26,576 bases of DNA from Euryarchaeota archaeon UBA124 (GTDB lineage Archaea > Thermoplasmatota > Poseidoniia > Poseidoniales > Poseidoniaceae): NCBI GenBank assembly GCA_002502215.1, contig DAPT01000094.1:1-26576 (forward strand), read 5' to 3'. The translations under genes were made by a program, and so were the position numbers. Below are positions 22,095 to 26,576 of the stretch, piece after piece. Below the pieces are notes generated by a model, which was given only the letters and a program-made list of their open reading frames with translations, did not search any database and was not told the DNA's origin. Each line of letters opens with the position of its first letter. Within the stretch, counting starts at the first letter, position 1.

Positions 22095-22760
22095 TTATTC
22101 CAATCCCGCAACGAGATCGCTGAGGACGGCATCAATGTCCTCTGCTTTTGTGACACCTGATGCGAGCAAGACGCCATGTGCACCCAATTGAACAGCCGTA
22201 CGAACATCGTTGCCATCTTTCACACCCGCTCCACATAGTACCCTTACGTTCGGGTTAATTCCACGAACAGCATCCACTGTTTCAGAAACAATTGCAGGGT
22301 CTGCTGTGGTGACTGATATATCTCCTCCAATGAGTTCGGGAGGCTCAACTGCGATGAAAGTGGGCCCGAGTCCCGCCAGTTGGTGAGCCTCATGGACATC
22401 CGCTGCACACGCACAGATGGGAAATTCATTCGGAAGTTGCTGCATTAGATTTTTCACGTGAGTGATATCGACTTTGTGCTCGGCATGGTTAATGATTGTC
22501 CCCTGTGCACCTTGTTCTATAGCATTGTCTGGTTGGAGCCAACCAGTAAACGATCCTTGGCCAACTGGATCGAGGTGCTGACTCCAAACTTCGAGAGTGG
22601 GTGCAGCTTGCTTCACTGCGAACAAGTCGAATGCAGAAACGACCGCAACCATTCGAACATTGTTGGTTGAAGCACGTTCCATTGCTCGTGCCAATTTAAT
22701 CGCTTTCTGTCCCATCGCTGTCGAATAGGTCTTGAAGTTGACGACAATCAATGGCTGCAT
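22095..22760 (-). CDS. tpiA: Triosephosphate isomerase, archaeal type
   Basis: From ATG 22760 the product has 221 residues, the length of archaeal enzymes (about 220-230, against 250 in bacteria). The frame continues upstream to a TTG at 22802, but family members begin with the first strand, as in MQPLIVVNFKTY. It interconverts dihydroxyacetone phosphate and glyceraldehyde-3-phosphate in glycolysis and gluconeogenesis. The catalytic residues are Asn8 and Lys10 (NFK), His92 (INHAEHK) and Glu139 (AVEPPELIG). The phosphate-binding CGAGV and GVLLASGV segments are near the C-terminus. It lies between the nucleotidyltransferase and deacylase genes on the minus strand and is probably co-transcribed with both. 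Nothing unusual is seen in its residues. Confidence 0.95.
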   Translation of the reverse strand: MQPLIVVNFKTYSTAMGQKAIKLARAMERASTNNVRMVAVVSAFDLFAVKQAAPTLEVWSQHLDPVGQGSFTGWLQPDNAIEQGAQGTIINHAEHKVDITHVKNLMQQLPNEFPICACAADVHEAHQLAGLGPTFIAVEPPELIGGDISVTTADPAIVSETVDAVRGINPNVRVLCGAGVKDGNDVRTAVQLGAHGVLLASGVTKAEDIDAVLSDLVAGLE

Positions 22761-22802
22761 AACAATCCCAAGACCTGATTCTTCTTGATATCTTCCTTCC
22801 AA

Positions 22803-23807
22803 TCACTCGGTAAGTGGCCACTGTGTATCGCAAAGGAGTGTATTGTCAGGAACGGTTGAACCATGGTCGATAACGATGTTATCGAGTGAACAATTTTTAC
22901 CTATGACTGTGTTTCTCCCTACGAGGGTTTCTTTCAGGGTCGAATTCATACCAATTCGGACATTCTCCAATAGACTGCACTTTGACAGCGTTGCAGATTG
23001 AATCGAAGTACCGCTTGAAAGCATAGAGTGTTCAACCTTGCTCTCACCAACGATCTGAACGGATTCATCAGCATACCAATTCGAATCAATCCTCTGGCCT
23101 CGCCTCCATCGTTTGTTTGCAATGCTGGCCTGTACACCCAGCGACCAGCTTTTTGGAGTTCCAGCATCAATAAAGTATCCATCAAAGGAAAACCCATTCA
23201 GCTTCCTCTCACTTGCAAGCACCGGAAAAACCTCGCGTTCAAGTGAACTCTTACCTTCTGGAATGTAATCGAAGATTGCATCTTCAAAGAGGTACGATCC
23301 AGCGTTTATCAGATTGGAAAAGACTTCATCCGGTTTCGGCTTTTCTTTGAATTGAGTTACACGACTGTCCTCGTCAAGTCCAACGATACCAAACCGAGTA
23401 GGGTCTTCAACCTTCCAAAGTGCGAGTGTTCCAATTCCACCATTCTTTTGATGCAGATCCATTCCGGCTTTCATATCGAGAGAAGAAATGATGTCCCCGT
23501 TTAGGCAAACGAATTGACCAGATACAACATCTCTGCAATTTCCCAGAGCGCCACCAGTGCCCAAGGGTTCTGTTTCTTTCACAATTGTTACATCATATTC
23601 GACATTTTTTTGTCGAAAATATGCTTCGATATCGTCGATTTTGTAACCACCAGCGATGATGACCTCGTCGACCTTGTCGTTCGGTACAGCTTCAACGACA
23701 TGTTCGACCAATGTTTTGTCAAGCATTGGCAAAATTGGTTTGGGTATCTCGTAGGTCCATGGGCGCAGCCGTGTGCCAAATCCACCAGCTAGGACCACGA
23801 CCTGCAT
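22803..23807 (-). CDS. Sugar-phosphate nucleotidyltransferase with left-handed beta-helix tail
   Basis: The product has 334 residues. The N-terminal domain opens with VVVLAGGFGTRLRPWTYEIP, then KPILPM, the nucleotide-binding signature of NDP-sugar pyrophosphorylases. It continues with VCLNGDIIS (metal/nucleotide Asp), EKPKPDEVFSNLINAGSYLF and GYFIDAGTPKSW. Residues about 245-334 are hexapeptide-like repeats of a left-handed beta helix (VQIVGESKVEHSMLSSGTSI, then LLENVRIGMNSTLKETLVG). This architecture belongs to mannose-1-phosphate guanylyltransferase, glucose-1-phosphate uridylyl- or thymidylyltransferase and bifunctional GlmU-like enzymes; the base and sugar cannot be settled from sequence. 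It makes activated sugars for glycan or glycolipid synthesis. It is first gene of the operon with tpiA and the deacylase, and an AT-rich AATAATGAAAA about 24 bases before the ATG fits a leaderless promoter. Confidence 0.88.
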   Translation of the reverse strand: MQVVVLAGGFGTRLRPWTYEIPKPILPMLDKTLVEHVVEAVPNDKVDEVIIAGGYKIDDIEAYFRQKNVEYDVTIVKETEPLGTGGALGNCRDVVSGQFVCLNGDIISSLDMKAGMDLHQKNGGIGTLALWKVEDPTRFGIVGLDEDSRVTQFKEKPKPDEVFSNLINAGSYLFEDAIFDYIPEGKSSLEREVFPVLASERKLNGFSFDGYFIDAGTPKSWSLGVQASIANKRWRRGQRIDSNWYADESVQIVGESKVEHSMLSSGTSIQSATLSKCSLLENVRIGMNSTLKETLVGRNTVIGKNCSLDNIVIDHGSTVPDNTLLCDTQWPLTE

Positions 23808-23921
23808 ACGTCTTGGACTTCGTTTTCATTATTCAACTTGTAGTCTGCTTCGCTTCAATACCCAGAAAAGTCATCCGCACAGTTCAAAGACGTTCTTTTG
23901 CTCGCGTTGGACAGGGATACA

Positions 23922-25130
23922 ATGAACATTCACGAATATCAAGGAAAAGCCCTGTTTAGATCTCACGGTGTCAAGGTTCTCGATGGGGTCCACTGCACGA
24001 GTGTTGAGAGCGCCGTAAGTGCTTATGACTCCCTCCAGTCAAAGGTGGTTGCTGTCAAGTCGCAAATTCATGCCGGTGGCCGAGGGAAAGGAAACCTGTA
24101 CCTCCCTAACACAAGAGATCTCGTCATGGAAGGAGGTGTTAAAATTGCCTTTTCTCGAGAAGATGTTCACACTTATGCAACAAATATTCTCGGCAACCTT
24201 TTGGTTACCAAACAAACAGGCTATGAAGGAAAGATTGTCAATCACCTCTATGTAGAATCAGGCTGCGATATTGCCCACGAATATTACCTTGCGCTTCTCG
24301 TCGATCGCGATCAAAAATCCGTTCTCATTATGGCCTCAACGGAAGGGGGAATGGACATCGAAGAGGTTGCAGAGGAAACCCCTGAACTTCTTCATAAAAT
24401 CAACGTCGATCCAAATGTTGGGTTAATGGGATACCAGATTCGGGATCTCGGCCTTGCCTTGGGTCTATCTGGGGCTTCACACAAATCCTTCAGAAAAATG
24501 CTTCAGTCGCTGTACAAATTGTTCGTTCAGGAAGATTGTGCTATGGTTGAAATTAACCCGTTGGTTCGAACCGGAGGGGATGAAATGGTCGCACTTGATG
24601 CAAAGGTTAGCTTTGATGAAAATGCCGAATTCCGTCACAAGAACTGGGACGATCTTCGAGACCTCTCTGAAGAAGAGGACGTAGAAATCCGAGCGAAGGA
24701 GACCGGCCTTTCCTATGTCAAACTCGATGGAAACATTGGATGTTTGGTTAACGGAGCCGGTCTAGCCATGGCGACGATGGACGTCATCAAGTTGTATGGA
24801 GGAGAACCAGCAAACTTCCTCGATGTTGGTGGTGGGGCGAATGAAGAGCAGGTCAAAACTGCATTTTCGATTATCTTAGAAGACCCAAACGTGAAAGGGA
24901 TTCTCGTCAACATCTTTGGTGGGATTATGCGATGCGACATTATTGCACGTGGGGTTATTGCCGCCACAGAAGCACTAGATCTCAACGTTCCACTCGTGGT
25001 TCGATTGGCTGGAACCAATGTGGATGAAGGAAAGGCGATTCTCGCATCCTCAACACTCAACATTCATCCTGCTGATGACTTGGCAGAGGGTGCTCAAAAG
25101 ATTGTTGAATTGATTGGAGGTGATGTTTGA
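23922..25130 (+). CDS. sucC: Succinyl-CoA synthetase beta subunit (ADP-forming type)
   Basis: The start is placed at ATG 23922 (402 residues), because MNIHEYQGKALF is the conserved N-terminus of the family; an upstream in-frame start would add eight unrelated residues. The N-terminal ATP-grasp domain shows KSQIHAGGRGKG and AMVEINPLV. The C-terminal ligase domain shows NGAGLAMATMD, FLDVGGGAN and NIFGGIMRCDIIARGVI. With SucD it interconverts succinyl-CoA plus ADP and phosphate with succinate, CoA and ATP in the TCA cycle. Two surplus stretches relative to the 388-residue E. coli protein are short. It is separated from the divergent nucleotidyltransferase gene by 114 bases. The stop TGA shares one base with the sucD ATG. 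Confidence 0.96.
   Translation: MNIHEYQGKALFRSHGVKVLDGVHCTSVESAVSAYDSLQSKVVAVKSQIHAGGRGKGNLYLPNTRDLVMEGGVKIAFSREDVHTYATNILGNLLVTKQTGYEGKIVNHLYVESGCDIAHEYYLALLVDRDQKSVLIMASTEGGMDIEEVAEETPELLHKINVDPNVGLMGYQIRDLGLALGLSGASHKSFRKMLQSLYKLFVQEDCAMVEINPLVRTGGDEMVALDAKVSFDENAEFRHKNWDDLRDLSEEEDVEIRAKETGLSYVKLDGNIGCLVNGAGLAMATMDVIKLYGGEPANFLDVGGGANEEQVKTAFSIILEDPNVKGILVNIFGGIMRCDIIARGVIAATEALDLNVPLVVRLAGTNVDEGKAILASSTLNIHPADDLAEGAQKIVELIGGDV
25116..25124 (+). promoter_or_regulatory. Shine-Dalgarno site of sucD inside sucC
   Basis: GGAGGTGAT lies five bases before ATG 25130 and decides that start over the TTG at 25127. It indicates coupled expression of the two subunits. Confidence 0.7.
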
Positions 25131-26056
25131 TGGGGATATGGATTGAAGAAAATGCAAAGCTCTTGGTGCAGGGAATTACTGGAAAGCAAGGGATGTTCCA
25201 TGCAGATAAAATGGTCGAATATGGAACCAACATTGTTGGCGGATGCACGCCGGGTAAAGGAGGTCAAACGGTTGAACTGCAAGGAAAAAACTTCCCTGTT
25301 TGGAATTCCATGTTTGAAGCAATTAAAGCGACCGATGCGGATGCAACCGTCATCTATGTTCCTCCGCCATTTGCTGGTGAAGCCATCATGGAAGCAGCTG
25401 ATGCATTTGATCAAATCAAAGGCGAGGGTGTAGTCGTATGCATTACTGAAGGAATACCAACACTTGACATGGTCAAGGCAGTTGCTTTCGTCGAGAATCG
25501 TCCGGGAGTTCGACTGATTGGACCTAACTGCCCAGGCATTATCACGCCTGGGGAAAATGGTGGGGCGAAAATTGGAATTATGCCAGGACATATTCACGCC
25601 AAAGGACGAATTGGAATTGTTTCAAAATCGGGCACACTCACGTATGAGGCCGTTGCCCAAACAATGAGCATCGGAGAAGGACAATCAACTTGTGTCGGAA
25701 TCGGAGGTGATCCCGTCAACGGAACCGGTTTCATCGACTGCCTCGCAGCCTTTGAATCAGATTCTCAAACAGAAGCCATCGTGATGATTGGTGAAATCGG
25801 TGGAAATGCTGAGCAAGAGGCTGCAGCATGGGCCAAAGAGAATGTGACCAAACCGATTGTAGGATTCGTTGCTGGAGCCACGGCACCCCCAGGAAAGCGA
25901 ATGGGGCATGCAGGAGCAATTATTTCCGGTGGCAAAGGAACTGCTGAGGAGAAGTTCGAAGCCTTTGAGGCAGCGGGAATTGCTTGTGCTAAAGATCCAT
26001 CAGAGCTGGGTGCTGTCCTTCTTGACTCGTTGATTAAGGCCGGATTGCGCAGGTAG
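25130..26056 (+). CDS. sucD: Succinyl-CoA synthetase alpha subunit
   Basis: The product has 308 residues. The CoA-binding N-terminal domain has VQGITGKQGMFHADKMVEYG, then TNIVGGCTPGKGG, and the linker IGPNCPGIITPGE. The phosphohistidine segment is KRMGHAGAIISGGKGTAEEK with His260, corresponding to His246 of E. coli SucD. It carries the phosphoryl group between CoA thioester and nucleotide sites and pairs with SucC. Start TGATG overlap with sucC and a strong ribosome site favour equal synthesis. The frame and motifs are complete. A small membrane protein gene follows 45 bases later on the same strand. Confidence 0.96.
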   Translation: MGIWIEENAKLLVQGITGKQGMFHADKMVEYGTNIVGGCTPGKGGQTVELQGKNFPVWNSMFEAIKATDADATVIYVPPPFAGEAIMEAADAFDQIKGEGVVVCITEGIPTLDMVKAVAFVENRPGVRLIGPNCPGIITPGENGGAKIGIMPGHIHAKGRIGIVSKSGTLTYEAVAQTMSIGEGQSTCVGIGGDPVNGTGFIDCLAAFESDSQTEAIVMIGEIGGNAEQEAAAWAKENVTKPIVGFVAGATAPPGKRMGHAGAIISGGKGTAEEKFEAFEAAGIACAKDPSELGAVLLDSLIKAGLRR

Positions 26057-26101
26057 TGACTTTATCACTCGATACTCATTCAGCGAGCCGAGGTAGTTGC
26101 A

Positions 26102-26422
26102 TTGGAAGACGACAAGAAAGGGTACCGAGGACCCTTCAGGGGCCCTTACATCATCGCATTTACAACTTTTACTCTTAGTACTAGTTTCCAATCTACCGTG
26201 GGAATTGCAATCGGCTTGTTCATGTTTATGTTCACTGGACTAGCGCACCTGATCGTGAAGATAGTTGGACAACAAGACGATATGCATGAAGTTGAACAAT
26301 CATCACCTGAGATAGTAATCGAACCTTCCTTTCCCGCACAACTACAAGAAACGCAATCCAGCGATAATTTCTGGTCAGGAATATCCGAGCCCGAATCCTT
26401 TGATGAGAATCTGATAAACTAA
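26102..26422 (+). CDS. Small membrane protein of unknown function, TTG start
   Basis: The product has 106 residues from TTG 26102. A GAGGT site seven bases upstream (26090-26094) supports this start; no in-frame ATG lies before the membrane part. Residues 1-15 are polar and contain two G-P-F/Y turns. About 16-55 (PYIIAFTTFTLSTSFQSTVG, then IAIGLFMFMFTGLAHLIVKI) form one long or two short membrane helices. The remaining 50 residues are hydrophilic and rich in Glu, Ser and Gln. I recognise no family. It could be a low-level read-through gene after sucD. Its stop codon touches the stop codon of the convergent gene with no base between them. Confidence 0.5.
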   Translation: MEDDKKGYRGPFRGPYIIAFTTFTLSTSFQSTVGIAIGLFMFMFTGLAHLIVKIVGQQDDMHEVEQSSPEIVIEPSFPAQLQETQSSDNFWSGISEPESFDENLIN

Positions 26423-26576
26423 TCACTTCGGTGGGCCTCTTTTAGGACCAGGAGGTCCTCCCTTTTTTGGTCCAGATGGTCCGCCTTTCGGTGGTCCTCC
26501 TTTCTTCGTCCCCGGTGGTCCTCCTTTTGGCGGTCCACCCTTCGATGGTCCAGGTGGTCCTCCTTTCTTCGGTCCG
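26423..26576 (-). CDS. C-terminal part of a protein with a Gly-Pro-Lys repeat tail, cut by window edge
   Basis: On the minus strand the frame ending at TGA 26425-26423 gives 50 visible residues made almost only of Gly, Pro and Lys, for example GPKKGGPPGPSKGGPPK and GPKRGPPK. The repeat unit is roughly K-K-G-G-P-P-G-P or K-G-G-P-P, also visible in DNA as recurring GGTCCTCC blocks. Other frames across the region give no comparable pattern. It is strongly basic and unfolded, which would suit nucleic-acid or acidic-surface binding (inference). The main domain lies beyond the window, so its function cannot be named. Confidence 0.7.
   Translation of the reverse strand, partial: GPKKGGPPGPSKGGPPKGGPPGTKKGGPPKGGPSGPKKGGPPGPKRGPPK
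26423..26576. repeat. Tandem-like Gly-Pro coding repeats
   Basis: Short blocks containing GGTCC, GGTCCTCC and TTTCTTCGG recur about every 20-40 bases through the right edge of the window. They encode the Gly-Pro-Lys tail on the minus strand and are imperfect, so they appear to be diverged tandem copies. Confidence 0.55.

Noticed and set aside
25094..25597. Minus-strand open frame of 167 residues opposite sucC/sucD
   Set aside because: It lies opposite conserved sucD codons, and its composition is that of an antisense frame.
1..26576. CRISPR arrays, insertion sequences, integrase or phage genes, toxin-antitoxin or restriction systems
   Set aside because: Reading all genes found none of their hallmark motifs or repeat arrays in this window.

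Overview
The window looks like a piece of a marine Euryarchaeota genome, most probably Marine Group II (Poseidoniales). This is inferred, not proven. The archaeal signs are TATA-box-like AT tracts about 26 bases before several start codons (leaderless genes), an archaeal-type short triosephosphate isomerase, and a Bat-type helix-turn-helix regulator. Alongside these sit bacterial-like DNA gyrase genes, strong Shine-Dalgarno sites such as AGGAGGTGA, and large secreted PKD-domain proteins, a mix typical of that group. Genes are packed tightly, many with overlapping ends. I see no rRNA, tRNA, insertion sequence, CRISPR array or phage gene, and no gene-free stretch above 300 bases.

Left part (1-5.5 kb), mostly minus strand: a regulator truncated by the window edge with a palindrome directly at its start codon; a small membrane protein; a plus-strand DUF2085 membrane protein; then, in transcription order, an M28 zinc peptidase, a membrane protein with a carboxypeptidase-regulatory-like domain, and a thymidylate kinase carrying an unusual extra C-terminal domain of about 235 residues.

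Middle-left (5.5-10.8 kb): a 1403-residue membrane-anchored surface metalloprotease with PKD domains, translationally coupled to a second secreted, membrane-anchored protein of unknown role. With the divergent M28 peptidase these form a cell-surface protein-degradation neighbourhood, fitting a heterotroph that feeds on protein.

Centre (10.8-18 kb): aroD (shikimate pathway) diverges from gyrB-gyrA. The GyrA is complete, with catalytic Tyr and GyrA-box, and has a canonical EF-hand calcium-binding loop at its acidic C-terminus. A DRE-TIM acyltransferase of the isopropylmalate/homocitrate synthase group follows on the same strand.

Right part (18-26.6 kb): an AI-2E-family transporter diverges, across a 261-base region with two hairpins, from a multi-pass membrane protein with a TerB-like tail. 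A minus-strand operon then holds a sugar-phosphate nucleotidyltransferase, triosephosphate isomerase and an AspA/AstE-type deacylase. Divergent from it is sucC-sucD (succinyl-CoA synthetase), followed by a small membrane protein. The window ends inside a minus-strand gene whose product has a Gly-Pro-Lys repeat tail.

The items most worth following up are the thymidylate kinase fusion, the EF-hand loops of GyrA, the palindrome at the regulator start, the structured region before gyrB, and the protease/partner operon. No clearly novel defence or mobile system is visible.
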